From NCBI GenBank assembly GCA_934444645.1, contig CAKSCV010000013.1, forward strand, positions 1 to 64,000: 64,000 nt of DNA, in the 5' to 3' direction. Below the pieces are notes generated by a model. The model saw nothing but the letters and a program-made list of their open reading frames with translations. It was not told the DNA's origin and ran no database searches. The DNA is from an uncultured Eubacteriales bacterium (GTDB taxonomy: Bacteria; Bacillota; Clostridia; Oscillospirales; CAG-382). Below are positions 1-7,349 of this stretch, one piece after another. The translations under genes and the position numbers were made by a program. Numbering within the stretch: the stretch's first letter is position 1; every line of letters starts with the position of its first letter.

Positions 1-66
1 AGTCATTCTGCGTAAGGGATGATATTGGAAGTTACATCCGAACCGTGTATCACATGGTAAGCCATA

Positions 67-111
67 CTCCTAAGCGATAGGTCGGGTGTTCGAATCACCT
101 CGGGAACGCCA
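67..111 (+). other. 3' fragment of a tRNA-Arg(CCU) gene, probable attR scar
   Basis: From the anticodon loop CTCCTAA (67-73) onward the sequence is an intact tRNA 3' half: 3' anticodon strand GCGAT, variable loop, T-stem GGGTG/CACCT around TTCGAAT (89-95), acceptor strand CGGGAAC (101-107), discriminator G and encoded CCA (109-111). The 5' half is absent: no matching GTTCCCG acceptor strand, D-arm or ATCGC anticodon strand lies upstream. Integrases that use tRNA genes recreate the tRNA at one end and leave such a 3' fragment at the other. Given the orientation, the element would lie to the left, outside the window. A decayed tRNA gene is the alternative. Confidence 0.75.
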
Positions 112-119
112 AAGTCCTT

Positions 120-157
120 GCCGTAAGCCGTTTCCACATGGCTTACGGCATTGTTTT
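120..157 (+). terminator. Intrinsic terminator of the tRNA-Arg fragment
   Basis: A perfect 10-bp stem (120-129 with 140-149) with a 10-base loop is followed by ATTGTTTTTT. It directly follows the encoded CCA and is probably the original terminator of the tRNA gene. Confidence 0.85.
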
Positions 158-166
158 TTCTCTCTC

Positions 167-220
167 GCCCGTCAAATTTGAAGGAATCGAATGATCCGAA
201 GCTTTTGACGGGCTTGTTTT
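167..220 (+). terminator. Second terminator-like hairpin
   Basis: GCCCGTCAAA (167-176) pairs perfectly with TTTGACGGGC (204-213), followed by TTGTTTTTA. The loop is long (27 bases). It may back up the preceding terminator or mark the end of another transcription unit. No gene is seen between 150 and 428. Confidence 0.5.
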
Positions 221-369
221 TATGCGTTTGTCGGTGCATATCCTGCTAACCCGCTTCAAACGGTTTCTAAAAGCTGTACTTTTTGTGTCTGCTTACCTGA
301 CGAAATTTCTTCTTGGTTTTCTTTGTGTGTTTTCGGCAGCAAAGCCCTTCGCATTTCCGGACACAGCAA

Positions 370-400
370 AGCCGCACAAACGAAAAATGTCTGTGCGGCT
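370..400 (-). terminator. Hairpin downstream of the ABC exporter genes
   Basis: A 9-bp stem AGCCGCACA (370-378) / TGTGCGGCT (392-400) lies just past the stop codon of the minus-strand exporter gene. A smaller hairpin CGACAG/CTGTCG sits at 413-427. The U-tract is weak, so termination is only likely. Confidence 0.4.
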
Positions 401-428
401 GTGTGGATAAAGCGACAGTTGCTGTCGA

Positions 429-2225
429 TTATGCATCCAGATAACGACTCGCCTGAAGCTCAAATAACCGGGCATAGATACCGTGCATGGCTAACAGCTC
501 TTCATGCGAACCCTGCTCGGCGATTTTTCCCTCATCAAGCACCAGAATCTTAGAGCAGAATCTCATGTTGGATAAACGGTGAGAAATTAAGACAGCGGTT
601 TTTCTTTCGGATAAGCGCGAAAAGTCCTCGAATATCTTTTCTTCCGCAAACACATCCAAAGAAGCGGACGGCTCATCGAAAATGTAAAACGCCGAATCCC
701 GGAAATACGTCCGTGCCAAAGCTAATTTTTGCCATTCCCCTCCGGAAAGATTGAAGGAATTTTCAAGTTGTATACACATCGGGTCGTTCAAAATTTTGTC
801 GTAATTCGCGCCCTTGGTCTGCAGAACAGCAGAAAAACCGCTTCTCTCGCAAGCTTGGTCAAGCATTGGGGTATTATTTCGCTCGTCGTACCTTGACAAA
901 GCGATACCGTCGCGTAACGGGATAAAAATATACGGAATGTTTTCTTGAAACAGAGAGGAAAACACGGCTCTTACCGATTTTATATCGTATATACGGATAT
1001 CCTTGCCGTTTATTCGGATACTTCCGGCAGTCGGATCATAAAACCGCATCAAAAGCTTTACAATCGTGGTCTTTCCTGAGCCGTTCAATCCGACAAGCCC
1101 GATTTTATCGCCGGAATGAATCGTAAAATTCACGTCGTTCAAAACGTTTTTGTCGGTTCCCGGATAGGCAAAAGCAACATGCTCGAATTCAATTGTCAGA
1201 TTATCTTGCGGGCATAAATCGCCTATACTTGTTTCTATCGCCGTATTTTCTTCTATAAATTCGGATAAAAGCACCATGGAATCCCGATCGCTCTTTAGCT
1301 TTGAAATGTTATGTAACATTGCCGCAAACCGATTCTTCAGATTATCTGCAAGGCTCCAGCTGTACTGAATCGTTCCGATACTGATCTTTCCGGATAAGGC
1401 ATCTAAAACCGTTAAGAGTATCACTGCGAAAAAGCTAAGGTTTGCAATAAGATCCATTAAGAGTGCCAACAAACCGTATTTGGCTTTGTGTCTACCTATC
1501 CACGCGTTTAGTTTTCGACTTAAACAGAGATACTGGTTCGTAAAATAATCCTCTGCATTGTTCAGTTTCGCTTCGAGCAGAATATCGCTGTTTTGCAGCG
1601 CGTCACCGTAATATCTGAGTCTTCTTTGGTCGCCAGAAATATTTATATTGAACGCGCGCTGCTTTTTATCCGAAAAAACATCAAAAAAATACTTTGGAAG
1701 AACTAATATAGCAGTTGTGATGGCAAGAATGAGATTATACCGTCCGACAAGAACAAAGGATATCAGCAACGAAACCGTGTTGCAGATAAGATCAAACAGC
1801 TCCCATGAAATATTCGCCGAAGACTTGTACGCTTTCGATAATTCATTGTTGCGATTTTGCCGTTCAGTGTCATCGAAATAGCGTATATCGTATGCGGAAC
1901 AGGCTTCGATTTCTTTCTTTTCGACATATAACGTCAGTTCATCCGAATAGATTCGGTCAATATACTCATGGCAAAAGCGCAAAACTCCGCCGACGACTAA
2001 TAACAAGCCATAGGCGCCGACTGACACCAACAAACCAAGTAATTTATTTTCTGCCGGAAATGCAATACTGTCTAAGATAATCTTCCAAAAATACGCAGAC
2101 GCAATCGGAATCATAACGCCTAAAAAAGACAAAATAAATTTAAGTACCGAATACCAGACGGATATTTGGAAACTGATTTTAAAAAAACCAAGGATATTTC
2201 TTAGTGTAAATCTGTTCTTTTCCAT
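429..2225 (-). CDS. ABC exporter half-transporter (membrane + ATPase), subunit 2
   Basis: A 598-residue fused transporter: an N-terminal membrane domain (about 1-330, several hydrophobic helices) and a C-terminal nucleotide-binding domain. Visible motifs are Walker A GLNGSGKTT (about residue 382), signature LSGGEWQK (about 493), Walker B FYIFDEP with the catalytic Glu (about 515) and the switch motif ISHRLS. It starts 3 bp after the stop of the next upstream exporter gene, so the two are co-transcribed and probably form a heterodimer. Substrate is unknown; peptides, lipids and drugs are all exported by this family. No substrate peptide or modifying enzyme is adjacent. Confidence 0.9.
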   Translation of the reverse strand: MEKNRFTLRNILGFFKISFQISVWYSVLKFILSFLGVMIPIASAYFWKIILDSIAFPAENKLLGLLVSVGAYGLLLVVGGVLRFCHEYIDRIYSDELTLYVEKKEIEACSAYDIRYFDDTERQNRNNELSKAYKSSANISWELFDLICNTVSLLISFVLVGRYNLILAITTAILVLPKYFFDVFSDKKQRAFNINISGDQRRLRYYGDALQNSDILLEAKLNNAEDYFTNQYLCLSRKLNAWIGRHKAKYGLLALLMDLIANLSFFAVILLTVLDALSGKISIGTIQYSWSLADNLKNRFAAMLHNISKLKSDRDSMVLLSEFIEENTAIETSIGDLCPQDNLTIEFEHVAFAYPGTDKNVLNDVNFTIHSGDKIGLVGLNGSGKTTIVKLLMRFYDPTAGSIRINGKDIRIYDIKSVRAVFSSLFQENIPYIFIPLRDGIALSRYDERNNTPMLDQACERSGFSAVLQTKGANYDKILNDPMCIQLENSFNLSGGEWQKLALARTYFRDSAFYIFDEPSASLDVFAEEKIFEDFSRLSERKTAVLISHRLSNMRFCSKILVLDEGKIAEQGSHEELLAMHGIYARLFELQASRYLDA

Positions 2226-2228
2226 ACA

Positions 2229-4013
2229 TCACACCTCAAATTGTTCTTTCTGTTTGGTATACATCTGGGCATATATACCGCCCATATCCATAAGTTCCTT
2301 ATGCGTTCCGGATTCCTTGATAAAGCCACCGTCAAGCAAAATGATTTTGTCAGAAACAGAGGTGCTTGATAAGCGGTGAGAGATGAGTATTCCAAATTGT
2401 TCGGGAGATAAGTTGTCAAATACTTTTAAGAGCTCATGTTCATTTTCCGCATCGAGCGCCGAGGATGGTTCATCAAAAATCATCACCTGTGCGTTTTTAT
2501 ACAAAGCCCTTGCAATGACAACGCTTTGCTTTTGCCCTTTGGATAACTCGGCGCCGTCCGAATCGAATTTCCGCGAAAGAACGGTATCGTATCCATGTTC
2601 AAAGGAATCAAGAAATTTACAGCAGCCGCTTTGCTTTGCAGCTTCTTTAAGTTTTGTTCCGTCAGCGCTTTCATCCTTGGAGCCGAACGCGATATTATCA
2701 CGCAGAGAAAACGGATATATGATGTAATTCTGAAAGACGCACGAAAACAGCTTGCGCAGTCTTTTCGAAGAAAGTCTCTCCATCGGAAGATGATTGAGTA
2801 AAATCTGCCCCTTGTCCGGTTTGTAGATTCCCAAAAGCAGTTTGATACAGGTTGTTTTTCCGGCTCCGTTGACGCCTACAATGGATAGTTTTTCGCCTTT
2901 GTTCAGACAAAAAGAGACACCCTTTAATACATACGTTTCCGTCCCCGGGTATTTGAACCAGACATCGGAAAATTCGATGGATTCTAACATTTCGATACAT
3001 TCCTTGCCATCGGAAGCTTCCGAACGTGCGTCCATGTCTCTTTTTGAAACCGAATATTCGTCAATCCACAGAAGCTTTGTCATCACATCGGTGATCACCG
3101 CCCCGCACGAAACCATATTCGTAATGGCTGCCGCCACATAACCGGTCAATTCCGATAACTTGCTGATTGAAAGAAATCCTTTCCATGCCCTGAAAATAAG
3201 GTGGCAGATCAATGCCGCTTGCCCGGAAAGCAGAACTATTTCAAATACGCATCCGGTCGTCAGCCTTGCTTTATACTTGCCTTTTAACAGCTGTTTGATC
3301 TCTCTTGCCAAGGATATGTATTTTTCCTTAAATACAGTCTGTATGTTATAAAGGCGAACGTCCATGGCATAAGGTGAGGCGGTAAGCATATTCAAATAAT
3401 TGTCCTTTACAGCACCCAGCGGTTGCATCTGTGCTTCCAAATCATTATCTTCTTTTTGATTCTTATACGAATACAAAATCACGGGCAAAGACAATGCGAC
3501 GATAATCAGTGCATATACATAATGAAAGCTTGCAACAATGCAAAGAGAAGCGGCAAAGGAATATATATGGCTTAGAATATTCAATGTTCCGTGATAGATA
3601 TTGCCATAAAATTCATACGACACAGCTAACAATTGAATATCATTCCGACCTTTCGGAGAATCGATATAGGATAATGGGAACGAAGCGACCAATCGGTTGA
3701 ATTCGATATGGGTGTGCTGTTTGATTCGCAGATTGATTTTGCTTTCTAAAATACCGTTCAACATCTCCAATGCTTTTCCGAGCGCGGTCAACACAACAAA
3801 CGAAATCGCATAAATGACTGTTTTTGGAATATCAATGGTCGGCGCGGACAAAAGTTTTAGTATAACAGAAAATACATATATGACAACAAGCGGAATTGTC
3901 GATAAAGCAAATTTTAATGCGATATTCAAGGGGAACAACAGACGAAGTGCGCGTATACAAGTACCGAAAACGCTCATTTGCAGTTTTAAGTGCTTCAGAA
4001 TTTTCTTATGCAT
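2229..4013 (-). CDS. ABC exporter half-transporter (membrane + ATPase), subunit 1
   Basis: A 594-residue protein with the same fold as its partner: membrane domain in the first half, ATPase in the second. Walker A is GVNGAGKTT (about residue 382) and Walker B is VMIFDEP followed by SSALD; the switch motif is ISHRLS. The signature reads LSKGQKQ instead of LSGGQ, so one composite ATP site of the presumed heterodimer carries a non-canonical signature, as in many asymmetric exporters. The ATG at 4013 follows AAGGAG. It is first in a two-gene operon behind a good sigma-A promoter. The cargo cannot be told from sequence. Confidence 0.9.
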   Translation of the reverse strand: MHKKILKHLKLQMSVFGTCIRALRLLFPLNIALKFALSTIPLVVIYVFSVILKLLSAPTIDIPKTVIYAISFVVLTALGKALEMLNGILESKINLRIKQHTHIEFNRLVASFPLSYIDSPKGRNDIQLLAVSYEFYGNIYHGTLNILSHIYSFAASLCIVASFHYVYALIIVALSLPVILYSYKNQKEDNDLEAQMQPLGAVKDNYLNMLTASPYAMDVRLYNIQTVFKEKYISLAREIKQLLKGKYKARLTTGCVFEIVLLSGQAALICHLIFRAWKGFLSISKLSELTGYVAAAITNMVSCGAVITDVMTKLLWIDEYSVSKRDMDARSEASDGKECIEMLESIEFSDVWFKYPGTETYVLKGVSFCLNKGEKLSIVGVNGAGKTTCIKLLLGIYKPDKGQILLNHLPMERLSSKRLRKLFSCVFQNYIIYPFSLRDNIAFGSKDESADGTKLKEAAKQSGCCKFLDSFEHGYDTVLSRKFDSDGAELSKGQKQSVVIARALYKNAQVMIFDEPSSALDAENEHELLKVFDNLSPEQFGILISHRLSSTSVSDKIILLDGGFIKESGTHKELMDMGGIYAQMYTKQKEQFEV

Positions 4014-4050
4014 TTTTTATTTTCTCCTTGTTTTATATGACTTTAATCCC

Positions 4051-4079
4051 ATTATATGGTTGTCCTCGGCGGTTGTCAA
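4051..4079 (-). promoter_or_regulatory. Sigma-A promoter of the ABC exporter operon
   Basis: On the minus strand TTGACA (4079-4074) and TATAAT (4056-4051) are separated by exactly 17 bp, about 40 bp upstream of the first exporter start. Both boxes match the consensus. Confidence 0.85.
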
Positions 4080-4208
4080 TGCTTATTTTTGAAAACAGTC
4101 GATTTTGCCTCAATATTTCCAAAACCAATTTGCTAAATTTACATAAAATTTACGATTTTTTGTCACCGCCCGACTTTCCGTTCATTTTTCTCCCATCTCC
4201 GCAAAGGC

Positions 4209-4237
4209 TTGCAAAAACAAGCGTTCTATGATACAAT
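4209..4237 (+). promoter_or_regulatory. Sigma-A promoter of the helicase gene
   Basis: TTGCAA (4209-4214) and TACAAT (4232-4237) have a 17-bp spacer. An in-frame ATG at 4228 lies inside this promoter, which argues against using it as the start codon. Confidence 0.7.
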
Positions 4238-4314
4238 ACAAGTACCGCCTACGGCCAACCGCCGGAAAAAGAGCCGAGAGAACCAAAAGAACCGAAAGAA
4301 CCGAGGAAAACGCC

Positions 4315-6555
4315 ATGTCACAAAGCTTTTACGACCAAACGCAATTAAATGCCGAGCAAACCGAAGCCGTCACCGCCACGGAGGGTTTTGTGCGTGTCAT
4401 GGCCGGTGCCGGAAGCGGAAAAACACGGACGCTTGTCCATCGGTTTGCCTTTTTGGTGAACGAGATCGGCATTCTGCCGGGAAATATTCTCTGTGTCACC
4501 TTTACCAACAAGGCCGCCGGTGAAATGCGCACGCGTATCCACAACCTCACCGGCGACGACGACACCGGCTACATTTGCACCTTTCACAGCTTTTGTGCCG
4601 CCATTTTACACGAGGATGCGCACTGCATTCAATATCCCGAAAGCTTTTTGGTGCTCGACAATGCCGATATTGATGCCATGCTTGCCACGGTTTACGAGGA
4701 GCGCGGCTTAACGCTGCGGCACATGACGTTTTCCGCGGCGCGGGACAAAATCGAACTGTTAAAACTAAAGGAGCGGCCGGCGTACTATTTGGATTTGATC
4801 CGGCTGTCGATTGCCGAATTAAAGCAAAAATATGAGCAAGCGACAAATGTGACCGACATCATTTTTTACGGCTATCTGTATGAACAGAAAAAGTGCTTTG
4901 GATTGGATTACAACGACCTTATCTGCCTGTCCTTGCACATTTTTGACACGAATCCCGATGTGCGCTTAAAATGGCAGAAGCGTTTGGAATACATCATGGT
5001 AGACGAATTTCAGGACATTGATGAGCCGCAGTATACACTCATGAAGGTGTTATGCGATTACCACAAAAACTTATTCATTGTGGGCGATCCCGACCAAACC
5101 ATCTACACTTGGCGCGGTGCGAGCATTCGCTACATTCTGAATTTTCCCGAAGAATTTCCGCACACGCGCACCATCACGCTTTTGAAAAACTACCGCAGCA
5201 CGCCGCAGATTGTTGCCGCCTGCAACAGTTTAATTGCCAAAAACATCAACCGTGCCGAAAAAAAGCTGATTTCCGTTCTTCCCGACGGCGACAAGGTACT
5301 ATGCCACTATGCCGAGGACAGCGAAAAAGAAGCGGAATGGATCGCCGACGAGGTGACAAAGCTGCATGAAAGCGGTGTGCCGTATAAGGACATCACGGTC
5401 ATGTACCGTGCGCATTACGTCACGCGCACGCCCGAAAGCGTTTTTCTCAAGCGCAAGATTCCGTATGTGCTGTACAGCGGCGTGCCGTTTTACGGGCGTG
5501 CCGAAATCAAGGACGCGCTGTCGTATTTGCGTTTTTTGATTTACAAGGACGATCTTTCCTTTGCCCGGATTGTCAACGTGCCGAAGCGGAATATCGGTTC
5601 GCGGCGCATGGAATATTTGAAGGCCTATGCCGAAGCGCACGGTGTATCGCTGTACAAGGCCTTGCAGGATGCGTGTGACGCCGGAGAGCCGCTATTTGCC
5701 GGGACGGGTGCGAAAGCCTTTATCCATCTGATGGAAGAAATGTCGCGCACGTATGCGGCTCGTCCGGCATCGGAGGTATTAAGCGACCTTATTGACAAAA
5801 GCGGCTACGAAACCATGCTGCGCACCGAGGGAAGCTCCGAGCGGTTAGACAATCTCGCCGAACTGAAGCAGGCGGTGCATGAATTTGAAACGACCTGCGG
5901 CGAAGAAAGCACGGCAGAGCAATTTTTGACAAATGCCGCGCTGTACAGCGGTGCGGACATGAGTTCGGGCAGCGACAAGGTGCGCTTTATGACGGTACAC
6001 GCTGCCAAAGGTTTGGAATTTCCGTATGTGTTTTTATGCGGCATGAATGAGGGTATTTTCCCCTCCGGGCGCATCCGCACCAAAGAGGAGATGGAGGAGG
6101 AACGCCGGTTATGCTTTGTGGCCATGACACGTGCCGAAAAGAAATTATATCTTTCGGAGGCCTCCGGGCGGGATTTTGACGGCTCGCCGCGGTATCCGTC
6201 GCGGTTTCTCCTCGATATCGATGAGACGCTTCTCGATTTTACAAAGCCGCCGCGTGAAGGACTGATTGCCGATGCGCGGGCATACATCACCGGCAGACAA
6301 AAGCGGTTAGCCGATGATGAGCCGGTCGCGTATCAGAGAGGAATGCGCGTGAAGCACGCGATTTTCGGCTTCGGTACGATTTTGGATACCGACGTGCAGA
6401 AAGGTACAAATCTTATCTTGTTTGACGATATGCCCACCGCAAGACAGATATCCTATCGGGCAAAATTAGAGATATTAGGCCTTTTGCCGACTGAAGATAT
6501 CGACAAACTCATGGAGGAGCTTGAAAGAGCGGAAAAAAATCTGAAAAAAGTGTAA
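4315..6555 (+). CDS. pcrA: PcrA/UvrD-type superfamily 1 DNA helicase
   Basis: A 746-residue 3'-5' DNA helicase/translocase of the UvrD/Rep/PcrA group, acting in nucleotide excision repair and removal of recombination intermediates. Motifs in order: AGAGSGKT (motif I, about 29-36), FTNKAA (Ia), VDEFQD (II), GDPDQTIYTWRGA (III), LKNYRS (IV), TVHAAKGLEF (V) and CFVAMTRAEKKLYL (VI). The tail contains VKHAIFGFGTI, the start of the Tudor-like C-terminal domain of PcrA/UvrD. I place the start at 4315 because it has GAGGAAA upstream, while the in-frame ATG at 4228 falls in the promoter. Length fits PcrA. Confidence 0.93.
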   Translation: MSQSFYDQTQLNAEQTEAVTATEGFVRVMAGAGSGKTRTLVHRFAFLVNEIGILPGNILCVTFTNKAAGEMRTRIHNLTGDDDTGYICTFHSFCAAILHEDAHCIQYPESFLVLDNADIDAMLATVYEERGLTLRHMTFSAARDKIELLKLKERPAYYLDLIRLSIAELKQKYEQATNVTDIIFYGYLYEQKKCFGLDYNDLICLSLHIFDTNPDVRLKWQKRLEYIMVDEFQDIDEPQYTLMKVLCDYHKNLFIVGDPDQTIYTWRGASIRYILNFPEEFPHTRTITLLKNYRSTPQIVAACNSLIAKNINRAEKKLISVLPDGDKVLCHYAEDSEKEAEWIADEVTKLHESGVPYKDITVMYRAHYVTRTPESVFLKRKIPYVLYSGVPFYGRAEIKDALSYLRFLIYKDDLSFARIVNVPKRNIGSRRMEYLKAYAEAHGVSLYKALQDACDAGEPLFAGTGAKAFIHLMEEMSRTYAARPASEVLSDLIDKSGYETMLRTEGSSERLDNLAELKQAVHEFETTCGEESTAEQFLTNAALYSGADMSSGSDKVRFMTVHAAKGLEFPYVFLCGMNEGIFPSGRIRTKEEMEEERRLCFVAMTRAEKKLYLSEASGRDFDGSPRYPSRFLLDIDETLLDFTKPPREGLIADARAYITGRQKRLADDEPVAYQRGMRVKHAIFGFGTILDTDVQKGTNLILFDDMPTARQISYRAKLEILGLLPTEDIDKLMEELERAEKNLKKV

Positions 6556-6562
6556 AAAAGTC

Positions 6563-6593
6563 TTGACATTGTCCTTAGGGCATGGTTTATAGT
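6563..6593 (+). promoter_or_regulatory. Promoter with 19-bp spacer and dyad, MerR-type
   Basis: TTGACA (6563-6568) and TATAGT (6588-6593) are separated by 19 bp, the unusual spacing that MerR-family regulators correct by twisting DNA. The spacer carries an imperfect dyad, CATTGTCCT (6567-6575) and AGGGCATGG (6577-6585), 6 of 9 positions symmetric about 6576. It heads a unit whose second gene has a MerR DNA-binding domain fused to a sugar kinase, so autoregulation is a reasonable inference. Confidence 0.65.
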
Positions 6594-6658
6594 AATGCTG
6601 TCAATTATGAGTTGATTGAGACGATTTAACATACGGCTTTACGAAAGGACTGTGCAAG

Positions 6659-7312
6659 ATGAACTTAACAGGAAAAGAAATATTATTTTTAGGCGATAGT
6701 ATAACGGAAGGCATGGGAACATCTTCAAACGACAAAAATTATGTATCCGTATTTGCAGAGCTTTCCGGAGCAAAGGTAAAAAATTATGGGATCAGCGGAA
6801 CAAGAATTGCAAGACAAACCGGAAAAACCGGAGAAGTACTGTGTGACAGGAGCTTTTTAGAACGTGTCGCTGAGATGGACGCAAATGCGGATGTCGTGAT
6901 CGTGTTTGGGGGAACTAATGATTTTGCAAACGGAAATGCAAAAATCGGTGATTTTAATTCAAGAAACGAATGTACATTCTACGGTGCTGTACACCTTTTA
7001 TGCGAAAGACTTTTAAACAAATATCCGGAAGCGGAAATCGTTTTTATGACGCCGCTTCACAGAGTGACTGAGGATTCCAAGATAAAGGAAATCGGAATTC
7101 CTGCCGAGCTGCCGCTTTCGGGATATGTGTCGGTCATAAAAGAGGTTGCCGGATATTACGGCTTGCCCGTGTTGGATCTGTTTTATGAGAGCGGCTTGCA
7201 GCCGAAAGTTGCTGTTATAAGAGAGAACTATATGCCAGATGGCCTGCATCCGTCGGACAAAGGAGCAAGAAGAGTTGCGGAAAGATTATACGGATTCCTT
7301 TCGGCACTGTAA
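6659..7312 (+). CDS. SGNH/GDSL-family hydrolase
   Basis: A 217-residue protein with the SGNH esterase blocks: GDSITEG near the N-terminus (nucleophile Ser14), GGTNDF (oxyanion block, with Asn) and DGLHPSDKG near the end (catalytic Asp and His). There is no signal peptide, so it should act in the cytosol. Members remove acyl groups from sugars or act as lipases; substrate is not determinable. It is the first gene of the unit that continues with a MerR-kinase fusion and a GH32-like enzyme, suggesting deacylation of an imported glycan. GAAAGGA precedes the ATG. Its base composition looks more A+T-rich than its downstream neighbours. Confidence 0.85.
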   Translation: MNLTGKEILFLGDSITEGMGTSSNDKNYVSVFAELSGAKVKNYGISGTRIARQTGKTGEVLCDRSFLERVAEMDANADVVIVFGGTNDFANGNAKIGDFNSRNECTFYGAVHLLCERLLNKYPEAEIVFMTPLHRVTEDSKIKEIGIPAELPLSGYVSVIKEVAGYYGLPVLDLFYESGLQPKVAVIRENYMPDGLHPSDKGARRVAERLYGFLSAL

Positions 7313-7349
7313 AGAATGCTTGAAAGTATCTTGATAAAGGAGAAGTACA

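Noticed and set aside
3..239. Minus-strand open frame with VIRTPDLSLRS
   Set aside because: It is the familiar false translation of the opposite strand of a tRNA-Arg and its terminator.
4228..4314. N-terminal extension of the helicase starting at 4228
   Set aside because: The ATG lies inside a TTGCAA/TACAAT promoter, its residues are low-complexity and charged, and the ATG at 4315 has a ribosome site and the usual helicase start.
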